A stretch of 64,000 nt of DNA from DASZBX01 sp035943635 (GTDB taxonomy: Bacteria > Actinomycetota > Actinomycetes > Streptomycetales > Catenulisporaceae), in assembly GCA_035943635.1 (NCBI GenBank), contig DASZBX010000081.1, positions 1 to 64,000 on the forward strand. The letters are read 5' to 3'. The notes below the pieces were generated by a model, which was not told the DNA's origin, made no database searches, and was given only the letters and a program-made list of their open reading frames with translations. Position 1 is the stretch's first letter. Each line of letters starts with the position of its first letter. This document shows positions 24,401-32,475 of this stretch, piece after piece. The translations under genes were made by a program, and so were the position numbers.

Positions 24401-24981
24401 GCGGCTGCGGCTGCGGCTGCGGCTGCGGCTGCGGCAACACCTGTGACTGCGTCTGCGACGCCTGCGGCTGCGGATTGGCTGAGGGAAACCCCGGGCTGGT
24501 CTTGGGCGTTCTCTTCGGCTACTCGGCCCGGTTCGGCATGCCGGGGAGATGGGATGCGGCCGCGCAGCAGTTCCGCGATTTCGGCGTGTTCCGGGTCGTC
24601 GGAACGGCTCGACACGCCCAGACAGGCAGCCATCAGGCGTAGCGGGAAGTCTGCCAGCAGTTCGTCACCAGCCGCTCTCAGCACCCGTACGCCACCTCGT
24701 GCAACCCGGGCTACCAGCGCGTCCACCAGCGCGGTCTTGCCGATTCCGGCTTCGCCGTCTATCCACAGCACGCCGCCGCGTCCGGATATCAGCGCGTCGG
24801 CCAAGGCGTGGGCGGCGTCGAGTTGCTCCTCGCGGCCGACCAAGAGCGGTCCGGAAGCATGAGGTTCTGACCTGGAAGTCACAGAATTGCGAGACATGGA
24901 ACCGCCGGGGTCGGAACCGGTCCCGTCCGGCCGGACTTCTGGATCAGTCGTCGCTGCCGCCGCGCTTGCCACATCTGTCAC
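21406..24981 (-). CDS. LAL-type (large ATP-binding LuxR) transcriptional regulator
   Basis: A 1191-residue regulator. A GPLLVGREEQLDAAHALADA lead-in is followed by Walker A GEAGIGKTAL near residue 80, and a Walker B-like LLVAEDLQWADD near 255. A long TPR-like helical middle follows. The C-terminal LuxR HTH is GWGALTASEANIAQLVGQGW, then SNPDIAAQLLLSRHTVQTHV. The start is the GTG at 24981; an ATG at 24897 is an alternative. Two unusual low-complexity insertions occur: polyalanine near 190 and a Thr-Asn/Thr-Gly run near 380-447. There is a TTA codon at 23890-23892. It is paralogous to and divergent from the gene at 25227. Confidence 0.92.
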   Translation of the reverse strand: MTDVASAAAATTDPEVRPDGTGSDPGGSMSRNSVTSRSEPHASGPLLVGREEQLDAAHALADALISGRGGVLWIDGEAGIGKTALVDALVARVARGGVRVLRAAGDELLADFPLRLMAACLGVSSRSDDPEHAEIAELLRGRIPSPRHAEPGRVAEENAQDQPGVSLSQSAAAGVADAVTGVAAAAAAAAAAAAGVGAAVVTGVVAADHSGAVSAEGTAASEQAANPLLAAQERMLAAVDTMCAHSPVLLVAEDLQWADDPSLRVWARLARATGQIPLLLVGTARPAPRREAVDRLRAIAARPGLSAGFDRRSHTRLDLPALADEDVARLSATLTGAMPGTRLRAELARAGGNPLYIRTLIDALLGDGLVTIAATAASTISIPATATATNTNTNTNTNTGTGTNTGTGINTNTGTGASINTGASTITGTGTGTSTGTGTNTGTGSRSNATDAANTATAASTTAAPPGYPSSPKPGTTHLAARPPAQPAAHLTAEFTGPPGATPDSLAEAIGRRLGFLSDEAVSMLRLAALLGAQFDPDQLSAVAVAEPDSVSRALAEAERAGVVRGGARPAFSHELIRQALAWQVPAGMRRLLHGHIARVLAERGAAPDSVVTHLHAADEELGSWAVDWLARIPRAVLDGMPSVSAQLLQRAVHSAEQAIDPTDEQSQQWQTLATHLARALYLAGRDEEAIDVATRVARRRGDVELAARMTELAVRAVLRTGRWQQVIEMAREALSDDELPLAWRARLLALSSLACSQTGETGTARSVAADAIAQAHAAGDPLTTAMAHHAASISAPLEQAIEHTGAALAALGDDSESADLRIVVTANRMIWLYESGDPDGFRTLLDRLLLLGERLGTVRTGMVLLRAALIAQLRGAWDEALVHLDGIDPESLPLPEQLRANSLRVQLHVHRGERERAALALAEVERAVVAGMPGADRSAGPVNAARAAVAEADGDPVRALEILASLLDGQYNELFLRDEQAPAMVRMALTAGDRELAETVARLLQDKAGEGAGSRRVTIARWCRAQVDDDPEELLAVAENAAASSWLFDSAAASEDAAARLAAGSAGRAADPVRARAALTAAVELYAQMGAVRDIRRADARLRAHGVRRGPRSAHRRESTGWGALTASEANIAQLVGQGWSNPDIAAQLLLSRHTVQTHVSNILGKLQLGSRIEVVRAVAERSAQSGRPT
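23645..23835. repeat. hexanucleotide-type repeat tract inside the LAL gene
   Basis: About 190 bp of six-base units on the plus strand (GTGCCA, GTATTG, GGTGTT and variants) encode alternating Thr-Asn, Thr-Gly and Thr-Ser dipeptides on the minus strand. A second, purer GCGGCT/GCTGCG run at about 24400-24440 encodes polyalanine. The units are multiples of three, so copy-number change keeps the frame. Confidence 0.85.
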
Positions 24982-25226
24982 GTCTGCTGCTCTCGCTGTC
25001 TGGCCCGGATTCCGGATCAGATTACTGTGGCGAGGGGCTGCGATCGGCCAAGTCCGTAAAGGTCGGAGGAGTTCTTCCCACTTTCAAGGCTCCAGACCGA
25101 CCATTCGGTCGACCCCGCCGGTATACGGCCCAACTCAGTGCACTACACTGCGTCCCGACCCTCGCCACCTGCGCAACCCGGCAGATTGGCCCGGCAGGAC
25201 GGCCGCAGAGACTGAGGTGGTGGCGG

Positions 25227-28217
25227 ATGAGTTCGGCCGACCTCCGGAAGCCGACTTTCAGCAGCCCGGGTTGCGAATCGTCGCTGGTCGGTCGCGATGA
25301 CGAGCTCAGTCTGGCCGGGCGTTCGCTGGCCGCATTGGCGGACGGGCGCGGCGGCATCCTGTGGATCGAGGGCGAGCCAGGGATCGGCAAGAGTGCCCTG
25401 GCCGCGGAGGTCGAGCGTCGGGCCACAACCATCGGCGTCGACATCCTGCGCGGCTCCGGGGATGCGTTGCTGCAACCATTCCCGCTGCGGCTGATGGCAG
25501 CCTGTCTGGGCGTCCCGGGACGCGGCGAGCAGGCGACCGGGCCGGATGCGACCGCCCTGAGCGAGATCGCGGAGTTGCTCGGCGGCAGGCAGCCCAGGGC
25601 CGACGTCGCCGATCCGGTGTTGGCCGCGGCCGAACGCATGCTGGACCTGATCGATCGCCGCTGCGCGCGCGGACCGGTGTTGTTGACCGTCGAGAACCTC
25701 CAGTGGGCCGACCACTTCAGCCTTCAGGTGTGGAACCGGTTGGCGTATGCCGTGGACCAGGTCCCGCTGCTGCTCGTGGGCGTGTTGCGGCCTGGGCCGT
25801 CCCGGCCGGCGGTCGAGCGGCTGCGGGCTACCGCGCTGGGCCTCGGCGGCGTGTTGGTACGTCCGGGGCCACTGTCGGATCGGGCCGCGGTTCAGTTTGC
25901 CGCGCAGGTCATCGGTGCGGCGCCCGGTCCTCGGCTGCGCGTGGAACTGGCCCGGGCGGCCGGGAATCCGCGCTATCTCAACGAACTGCTCCGCGCGCTG
26001 GCTGAGGCGGGGTTGATCGCGGCCCGGGATGGCGTCGCGGAGTTCGACGGCGCAGCCGGCGTCACCCCGGGATCGCTGACTGCCGCGATCGGGCGGCGGC
26101 TGGACTTTCTCGATCCGCAGACCCTGGACGCGTTGCGCACCGCGGCCCTGCTGGGCACCGAATTCGACGCAGGCCAGGCGGCGGTCGCGGCCGGACTGCC
26201 GGTCTTGCTGCTCGCGCACGCGATGGCACAGGCCAAGGCTGCGGGCATCGTCGTGGCGGGTGGGGAACGGATGGCGTTCCGGCACGAACTCGTTCAGCAG
26301 GTGTTGGTTGAGCAGTTCGCTCCACCGGCTCGTCGGGTGCAGCGGGCTCGGATCGCCCAGCTGTTGGCCCAGGGCGGTGCTGGAGTGGAGGCGGTCGCCG
26401 CGCAGTTGATGGCGGACTCGGCCGTTCCTGGTGCCTTGGCCGGACTGGACGAACCAGCTGGCCCGAGCGGACTGGTCGGGCCGGCTGGACCGCGCCGGCC
26501 GGCCGGACTGGATGACTGGGCGGTGGACTGGCTGGCCGGGCTCCCGCTCTATGCGCTCTACGCCGCGTTAGAAGTATCTGCCGAGTTGCTGACCCGGGCG
26601 GTCAGGCCGCTCGAACCGGGCACGCTGCGCTGGGACGCCCTGGCTGGCCGGTTGGCCCAGGTCCTGCTGCTGCTCGGCCAGGACGACGACTTGATCGAAT
26701 TCGCCTCGGTGGCGGCCGGGCTGACGGGCGATCCGGTGTTGGCCGCGCAGCTGCGTCTGACAGTCGTGCGGGCTGCGGGCCGGAACGGTCGGCCGGGCTT
26801 CGCGGTCGACATGGCCCGGCAGGCGCTCGCGCAACCGGACCTGCCGCTGCGGCTGCGGGCCCGGCTGGAGGCCTGGCAGTCCGTGGCGCACACCGTGGCC
26901 GGTGAATCCCCAGAGGGCCGGGAAGCCGCACACCGGGCCTTGACCGAGGCGCGCACGTCGCAGGACCCGCTCGCCGTGGCCTACGCACACCACGCGACCG
27001 CCCTGTGCGCCACGACCGCCGAAGGGATCGGGCACATCGACGAGGCGCTGTCGATGCTCGGCTCCGACGCCGAGTCCACCGATATCAGGGTCCTGTTCAC
27101 ACACGACCGGCTGATCCGGCTCGCACAGCTGGGCCGGATACCCGAGTACGAAGCTGCGCTGCCAGCAGCGCTGATGCTCGCCGAGCGGGTCGGCACGCCG
27201 CGGGCCACCAGCCTGTTCGGCGCCGCCGCTCAGGTGGCGTTCCGCCGCGGCGACTGGGACGCGACCCGGCGGCACCTGAAAAATGTCGACCCCGCCTACC
27301 TTTCCGCACCGGGCGGATTCCACCTACACGGCTTGGGCGCCATCGAAGCCTTACACCGGGCCGACCGCACGCGGGCCACGGCACACCTGGCCGCGGTCGA
27401 AGCGGTCATCGGCCCCGGTTTGAAAACCGCGGTGCCGCGCGCGGTGTACATCTTCGAAGCCCGAGCCCTGCTCGCCGAGGCGGAAGGCGAGCCCGCGCGC
27501 GCCTTGGCCCTGCTGGCCACCTGGCTCGACACACCCCCGGGCCTGCGCCGCGACGAACGCCTGGATGAGGCCCCGACCCTGGTCAGGCTGGCCCTAGCCG
27601 AAGGCGAGCCGGACGTGGCCCGGCAAGCGCTGGAGATGATCGAGGCCGCTGCCCGCGCGGAACCCCTGATCCTGCGGTTGACGGCCGCCCGCTTCTGCCG
27701 GGCCCAGATCAAGGATGACGTCGCCGAGCTGACCGCCATCGCAGAGATCTACCAGACACAAGGCTGGCCGCTACACGCAGGCGCGGCATGGGAGGAGACC
27801 GCGGTGCGCCTGGCCCGGGTCGGCGAGGTCGTCCCAGCCCGCGGCACGCTGACTCGGGCCGTGCGCACGTACGCCGACCTGGGCGCAGAATGGGACGTGC
27901 GCAGGGCGGACGGTCGGCTGCGCGCACTCGGCGTCCGGCGCGGCCCACGCAGCGCTCATTCGCGCGAGAAAACCGGCTGGGGCGCCCTGACCGCGAGTGA
28001 GGCGCACATCGCCCGGTTGGTCGGCGCCGGGTGGTCGAATCCTGACATCGCCGCCGAGCTGAGCCTGTCCCTGCGTACCGTGCAGACCCACGTGTCGAAC
28101 ATCCTGGCCAAGCTGCAACTGCACTCACGCCTCGACGTGGTCCGCGCGATCGCCGGAACCGACGCTGCCGGGGCCGAGCCGCCGGTCCGGGTTTCCAGAC
28201 TGGACCTGCCGATATAG
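25227..28217 (+). CDS. LAL-type (large ATP-binding LuxR) transcriptional regulator, divergent paralogue
   Basis: A 996-residue protein from the ATG at 25227 (GAGGTGG upstream). SSLVGRDDELSLAGRSLAAL is followed by Walker A GEPGIGKSAL near 55, Walker B-like LLTVENLQWADH near 155 and an extended helical-repeat middle. The C-terminal HTH GWGALTASEAHIARLVGAGW then SNPDIAAELSLSLRTVQTHV is almost the same as in the divergent LAL gene. It lacks the repeat insertions of its partner. It contains two TTA codons (26568-26570 and 27351-27353). A 245-bp divergent spacer separates the two genes, suggesting shared control. Targets are unknown. Confidence 0.93.
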   Translation: MSSADLRKPTFSSPGCESSLVGRDDELSLAGRSLAALADGRGGILWIEGEPGIGKSALAAEVERRATTIGVDILRGSGDALLQPFPLRLMAACLGVPGRGEQATGPDATALSEIAELLGGRQPRADVADPVLAAAERMLDLIDRRCARGPVLLTVENLQWADHFSLQVWNRLAYAVDQVPLLLVGVLRPGPSRPAVERLRATALGLGGVLVRPGPLSDRAAVQFAAQVIGAAPGPRLRVELARAAGNPRYLNELLRALAEAGLIAARDGVAEFDGAAGVTPGSLTAAIGRRLDFLDPQTLDALRTAALLGTEFDAGQAAVAAGLPVLLLAHAMAQAKAAGIVVAGGERMAFRHELVQQVLVEQFAPPARRVQRARIAQLLAQGGAGVEAVAAQLMADSAVPGALAGLDEPAGPSGLVGPAGPRRPAGLDDWAVDWLAGLPLYALYAALEVSAELLTRAVRPLEPGTLRWDALAGRLAQVLLLLGQDDDLIEFASVAAGLTGDPVLAAQLRLTVVRAAGRNGRPGFAVDMARQALAQPDLPLRLRARLEAWQSVAHTVAGESPEGREAAHRALTEARTSQDPLAVAYAHHATALCATTAEGIGHIDEALSMLGSDAESTDIRVLFTHDRLIRLAQLGRIPEYEAALPAALMLAERVGTPRATSLFGAAAQVAFRRGDWDATRRHLKNVDPAYLSAPGGFHLHGLGAIEALHRADRTRATAHLAAVEAVIGPGLKTAVPRAVYIFEARALLAEAEGEPARALALLATWLDTPPGLRRDERLDEAPTLVRLALAEGEPDVARQALEMIEAAARAEPLILRLTAARFCRAQIKDDVAELTAIAEIYQTQGWPLHAGAAWEETAVRLARVGEVVPARGTLTRAVRTYADLGAEWDVRRADGRLRALGVRRGPRSAHSREKTGWGALTASEAHIARLVGAGWSNPDIAAELSLSLRTVQTHVSNILAKLQLHSRLDVVRAIAGTDAAGAEPPVRVSRLDLPI

Positions 28218-28219
28218 CC

Positions 28220-28257
28220 GCGACGGCCCAGAAGGCAGGTGCCCTCGGAGCCGTCGC
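28220..28257 (+). terminator. possible terminator after the LAL gene
   Basis: The stem GCGACGGC (28220-28227) / GCCGTCGC (28250-28257) with a 22-base loop starts three bases after the stop codon. The long loop makes it a moderate candidate. Confidence 0.45.
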
Positions 28258-28291
28258 AGGACTCTCATCCACCTGGCCCCACTCTCTCAGA

Positions 28292-29516
28292 TCAGTCCAT
28301 TGCGGTGTCCGTGATGGCCGAGCCGAGTGTGATCGTGCCGGTCAGCGGCAGGCTGCGCGAGGAATCGCCGACCAGGATCTGGTAGCTGCCCGCCCCGGCG
28401 ATTCAGTTGTTCGAGGTGGTGTTCCACGACGCGAGGTCGTGGGCGGTCACCGTGAACGTCACCTGCGCCGACGCCCCGGGATTCAACGTCACCCGCTGGA
28501 ATCCCTTGAGCTGGAGCGGAGGTTCCCCTGCCGCGGCCGGATCGTCGACGTACAGCTGCGCGACGTCGGCGCCCGCCTTGCTGCCGGTGTCGGTCACCGT
28601 GGCGGTGACGGTCGCCGAGTTGTTCACCATCGGGCCCACCGAGATCTTGCTGTAGGCGAACGACGTGTACGACAGTCCGAACCCGAACGGGAACAGCGGG
28701 CTCACGTTGTTCGCGTCATACCAGCGGTACCCGATGTCCAGCCCCTCGGAGTACTGCGTCAGACCATTGACGCCCGGCCACTGCGCCGCGGTGTTCGCCG
28801 GCAGTGCGGTGAGCGAGGTCGGGAACGTCATCGGCAGCTTGCCGGACGGGTCCACGTCGCCGAACAGCAGCGCCGCGATCGCCTGGCCGTACTCCTGGCC
28901 CTGTCATCGCGCCCATCAGCTGCGCGACCCGGGTGGCCACCGGCGTGTTCGGCTCATTGAGCCACGGGCAGATGCCCGGCGCCGACTGGGCGGGCGGCGA
29001 CGGGATGGTCGCGGTGACGCCGCCGACCGTGTAGACCTGGATCTGGAACGCGCTCGCGTACGCGGCCTCCCACTGCAGGACGACCTGGCAGATCGGTACC
29101 GCCGAGCCGAGGTCCACCTCGAGCCACTGCGGGTCACTGAACGCACTGGACCAGCGGGCGGCGGTGTTCCCGTCGGTGGCCACGGTCGCCGGGAACTGGG
29201 CCGACTCCACCGAGGAGGCGGTGGTCGGCTGGCCCTGGGACAACAGCGTGGACGCGGCGTGCGCGGGCGCGGCGCCTGCTCCGGGGAACGCGGCGATCAG
29301 CGCGAGCAGCACGATCCCGCCGACGGGAGCGGAGACTTTGCCGAAACGGGAAGCGACGCGGCGGTGGCCGCGGCGGCCGGCGGACCGGTTGATCGGCAAT
29401 TCGGCCGCACTCGGCGGATCCGAGCGGCCGGGGAGGTGTCGCCGCGGGGGAAAAGGGAACGGGGCTGGTGTGATCAGCGTGCTCTTCGCGCTCCTGACGG
29501 CCCTGAGCAACGCCAT
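28292..29516 (-). pseudogene. GH3 beta-glucosidase pseudogene with F5/8-type domain
   Basis: Reading from the 5' side on the minus strand: a signal-peptide-like stretch (IVLLALIAAFPGAG...AHA), a discoidin/F5-8C-like domain (SQGQPTTASSVESAQFPATV, then FSDPQWLEVDLGSAVPICQV), and the GH3 opening PWLNEPNTPVATRVAQLMGA. At about 28905 it jumps, out of frame, to the GH3 C-terminus (AALLFGDVDPSGKLPMTFP) and the fibronectin III-like domain (PLQLKGFQRVTLNPG). An in-frame TGA at 28403-28405 replaces an expected Trp before YQILVGDSSRSLPL. Most of the catalytic domain is deleted, so it is inactive. The exact start is uncertain and its 5' end overlaps the DMT gene. Confidence 0.85.
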
Positions 29517-30447
29517 GGCTTCCGTCTTCCAGCGCCAGGCGGCGGCCGAGGCTCCGGCCGGCCGTTCCTTCCACCTGTCCTTGTTCGCCTACCTGCTGCG
29601 CCGCAAGGTGTGGTTCGCCGGGATCGGCATGACCGTCGCGGCGGCGTTGTGCCAGGCCACGGCCCTGGCCACCGGGCCGATCGCGCTGGTGCAGCCGTTG
29701 TTCATCATCGAGTTGCCGCTCGCGCTGCTGTTCGGCGGGCTGATGATGCGCCGGCGGCTGCCGCGCCATTCGTGGTCGGCGGTGGGGGTGGTGACCTTCG
29801 GGCTGATAGTGGTGCTGGTGTGTGCGGCGCCGTCGGGGGCGGGCGACCGGGCCCCGGCCGGGCTGTGGGTGCTCGCGCTGATCGCGACCGGCGGGTTCGA
29901 GGCGGTGCTGCTGACGGCGGCGCTGCGGACCCGCGGGCAGAGCCGGGCCGCGTTGCTGGGGTTGGCCGCGGCCTGCGGGTATGCCCTGACCGCGGCGTTC
30001 ATGAAGCAGGCGATGGCCGCGCTGGACCAGGGTGTGGCGGCGTTCTTCAGCACCTGGCAGTTGTACGCGACCGCGGCGGCCGGGGTCGGGTCGCTGTTCC
30101 TGTTGCAGAACGCCTTGCAGGCGGGCACGCTGGTCGCCTCGCAGCCGATGCTGACGATGGGCGACGCACTGATCAGTGTCTGCCTGGGTGTGCTGCTGTT
30201 CGGTGAGACGATCCGGCTCGGCTGGTGGCTGGTGCCGGAGGTCGCGGGTCTGGCCGTGATCGCGGTCGGGTACGTGGAACTGTCCCGTTCGCCGCTCGCG
30301 GCGGGCATAATCCAGGACGGCGAGGCGCCGGGCCAGGACGGCAGTGTGCCCGACGGCGACGGCGGCACCGGCAGCGAGAAGCCGACCGAGCTGGACGACG
30401 AGCCGTGCACCGACGGGCCGAAGGCGGGCCCGCGGATCGCCGCCTAG
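29470..30447 (+). CDS. DMT-superfamily (EamA-like) membrane transporter
   Basis: A 325-residue membrane protein with about ten hydrophobic spans in two repeats. It begins VISVLFALLTALSNAMASVF and ends in an acidic, Gly/Glu/Asp-rich cytosolic tail (PDGDGGTGSEKPTELDDE). The actinobacterial DMT feature ALATGPIALVQPLFIIELPL is present, and the repeat's second half closes with GDALISVCLGVLLFGETI. GTG at 29470 is chosen because the protein starts at the first span there. It is convergent with the serine hydrolase, overlapping it by 4 bp. The substrate is unknown. Confidence 0.85.
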   Translation: MISVLFALLTALSNAMASVFQRQAAAEAPAGRSFHLSLFAYLLRRKVWFAGIGMTVAAALCQATALATGPIALVQPLFIIELPLALLFGGLMMRRRLPRHSWSAVGVVTFGLIVVLVCAAPSGAGDRAPAGLWVLALIATGGFEAVLLTAALRTRGQSRAALLGLAAACGYALTAAFMKQAMAALDQGVAAFFSTWQLYATAAAGVGSLFLLQNALQAGTLVASQPMLTMGDALISVCLGVLLFGETIRLGWWLVPEVAGLAVIAVGYVELSRSPLAAGIIQDGEAPGQDGSVPDGDGGTGSEKPTELDDEPCTDGPKAGPRIAA

Positions 30448-31760
30448 GCGAGCACGCAGGGATGGACCAGGTAGGCGCCGAGCCAGCCTTCCCGGTCGCC
30501 GTCCTTGGCCGCTATCGCCCGGCCCGCCAGCCGGTCCCGCTCGGCCCGCAGGTGTAGACCGAAGGTGGGGCTGTTCAGCCGGGCGTCGGCGGTGGGCAAC
30601 TGCACCTGGGCGTACACGCGCAGGTCCCAGAGCTGGGAGGCGGTGGCCGGTGCGGTGACTGCGGGGCCGTCGGCTAGGCGGATCTGCACCTGACCGTCGG
30701 CGAGGATCCTGAGTTGGAGCGGGATCTCGCCGTCCGGGGTGCTGATCTGCCCGGACCACTCGCCCGGCCCGAGCACCATCGGGCTGATCTGTTCGGTGAC
30801 CGGGTTGATCTGGTCCCGGGAGAAGCCGGGCACCAGGATGCCCATGAGGCCGTCCACGATCGAGTCCCGGGCCGCCTTGTTCGTCGAGTTGGCCAGCACC
30901 GCGACCGACAGGTCCCGCTCGGGGACCTCGATCATCATCGCGGCGACCCCGCCCATGCCGCCGCCGTGGCTGCGTACCACCGGTCCGGCGCCGCGCGAGA
31001 CGATCCGGCCGAGGCCGTAGCCGACATGGTCGTTGATCGGCACGGCGTCGTGCATGGCCGCGAGCGTGGCCGGCGCGAGCAGGCGTGATCCGGTCCGGGC
31101 GAACAGTGCGACGTCCCCGGCGCTCGCCCACCCGGCTCCCGCCGCGGGATGGCCGCTGACGTAGGTGGGGTACTCGCGGCCGTCGGCGGAGTAGCGCCGG
31201 GCTACGGGCGCCGACCCGGTGTAGGTCGGCCCGTATCCGAAACTGGTCAGGCCCAGCGGCTCGGCGATCCGCTCGCGCAGGTAGTCGCCGAGGTCCTGGC
31301 CGGTCGCGGCCTGCACCAGCCGGCCCAGTTCCTGGTAGCCGAGGTTGGAGTACTCGAAGTCGGTACCCGGCACCCGGACGAGCGTGCGGTAGCGGTCGAT
31401 GTCGATGGGCAGCGGGCCGGGGCCATAGTGGAAGTTGTAGTACGCCGGAAACCCGCCCCGGTGCTGGAGCAGTTGGCGCGCAGTCGGTGCGGTCCACTGG
31501 AAGGTGCCGGGGATCGGGGCGTCGAGACCGAGCAGGCCCTCCTCGGCGGCCAGGCAGACCGCCGTGGCGGTGAAGGCTTTGGTGACGGAGGCCAGTGCGT
31601 AGACCGTCTCCGGCGTGGCCGGCTGCCGGTCGGCGACGCTCGCCAGTCCGTAGGCCCGGTGGACCACGAGCTCGTCGCGGTCGGCCACCGCGACGGACAC
31701 GGACGGACAGCCGTGCTCGGCCAACGCCTGCACACACAACTCGTCGATCTCCGCCAGCAC
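30444..31760 (-). CDS. serine hydrolase (class C beta-lactamase/DD-peptidase fold)
   Basis: A 438-residue penicillin-binding-type hydrolase. The SxxK nucleophile motif is in YALASVTKAFTATAV near residue 57, the second motif Y-x-N is in FEYSNLGYQEL near 138, and an HGG-like third motif is in VVRSHGGGMGGVAAM near 280. The last 110 residues form a lipocalin-like C-terminal extension of the type found in such esterases and peptidases. No signal peptide is evident, so it may be cytosolic. It does not overlap a cell-wall operon, and function as an esterase or D-amino-acid peptidase is open. Confidence 0.92.
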   Translation of the reverse strand: MLAEIDELCVQALAEHGCPSVSVAVADRDELVVHRAYGLASVADRQPATPETVYALASVTKAFTATAVCLAAEEGLLGLDAPIPGTFQWTAPTARQLLQHRGGFPAYYNFHYGPGPLPIDIDRYRTLVRVPGTDFEYSNLGYQELGRLVQAATGQDLGDYLRERIAEPLGLTSFGYGPTYTGSAPVARRYSADGREYPTYVSGHPAAGAGWASAGDVALFARTGSRLLAPATLAAMHDAVPINDHVGYGLGRIVSRGAGPVVRSHGGGMGGVAAMMIEVPERDLSVAVLANSTNKAARDSIVDGLMGILVPGFSRDQINPVTEQISPMVLGPGEWSGQISTPDGEIPLQLRILADGQVQIRLADGPAVTAPATASQLWDLRVYAQVQLPTADARLNSPTFGLHLRAERDRLAGRAIAAKDGDREGWLGAYLVHPCVLA

Positions 31761-31839
31761 GCGGCCGGCCTCCCGTTCGCCAAGGACCTGCCGAACCAGG
31801 CCGCTCGCCTCAGCCCGGCTCAGGGGTGGTCGGCCCGGC

Positions 31840-32475
31840 TCAGATCAGGCCGGCCAGCGACGCCGACCCCTGGAGCTGGGACTGCGACTGCGGCGGCTGG
31901 CTGGCGTGGATCAGGTCCGACTCGTCCGGCAGCCTACGCTCCACGTCCTGGGCGATCGACTCCAGCACCGCCTTCAGGTGCGCCTTCGTCACCCGGGCCA
32001 TGCTGCGCAGGTACTCCATCTCGGCCGCCTTGGCCGCGAGCTGGTCCGGGCCGGCCGCCTGCAGCGCCTGCTGGTGCTGGCGCTCGACCTCCTCGACCTG
32101 GGCCCGCACCTGGGACAACAGGTTCCCGGCCCAGGCCCGGGCGTTGCCGACGATCGCCTGCGCCTGCTGCGAGGCGGCCGCGATCTGGGCGTCGGCGATC
32201 CGCTGCGCGTCGGTGACCACGGCGATCGCCCGGGGCGTGGCGTAGCCGACGTCGTCCACGCCGTTCGCCTTGCGCCACTTGCGCAGCCGTTCGATCTCGG
32301 CCCGCAGCTCGGCCTCGCGCTGCTGCTGGTTGGCCACGTCCCGGGCCAGGCTCAGCAGCACGGCCTGGACCTGCTCGGGCTGGTAACCGCGGCGGCCCAC
32401 CCCGGTCAGGGCGAACTCGACCCCGCGGATCTGCGCGGGCGACCACGGCAGGTCCTCGGCCGGATCCTGACTCAT
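31840..32475 (-). CDS. DivIVA-like coiled-coil protein
   Basis: A 211-residue protein starting at the ATG at 32475, which overlaps the flavohaemoprotein stop (ATGA). The N-terminus LPWSPAQIRGVEFALTGVGR then RGYQPEQVQAVL resembles the membrane-binding DivIVA/Wag31 domain. It is followed by long coiled-coil helices (residues about 45-185) and a Gln/Ser-rich tail. DivIVA-type proteins mark curved membranes and poles or act as scaffolds. Placement as third gene of a globin operon is unusual; it might position the NO-detoxifying enzymes or simply share the promoter. Confidence 0.82.
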   Translation of the reverse strand: MSQDPAEDLPWSPAQIRGVEFALTGVGRRGYQPEQVQAVLLSLARDVANQQQREAELRAEIERLRKWRKANGVDDVGYATPRAIAVVTDAQRIADAQIAAASQQAQAIVGNARAWAGNLLSQVRAQVEEVERQHQQALQAAGPDQLAAKAAEMEYLRSMARVTKAHLKAVLESIAQDVERRLPDESDLIHASQPPQSQSQLQGSASLAGLI

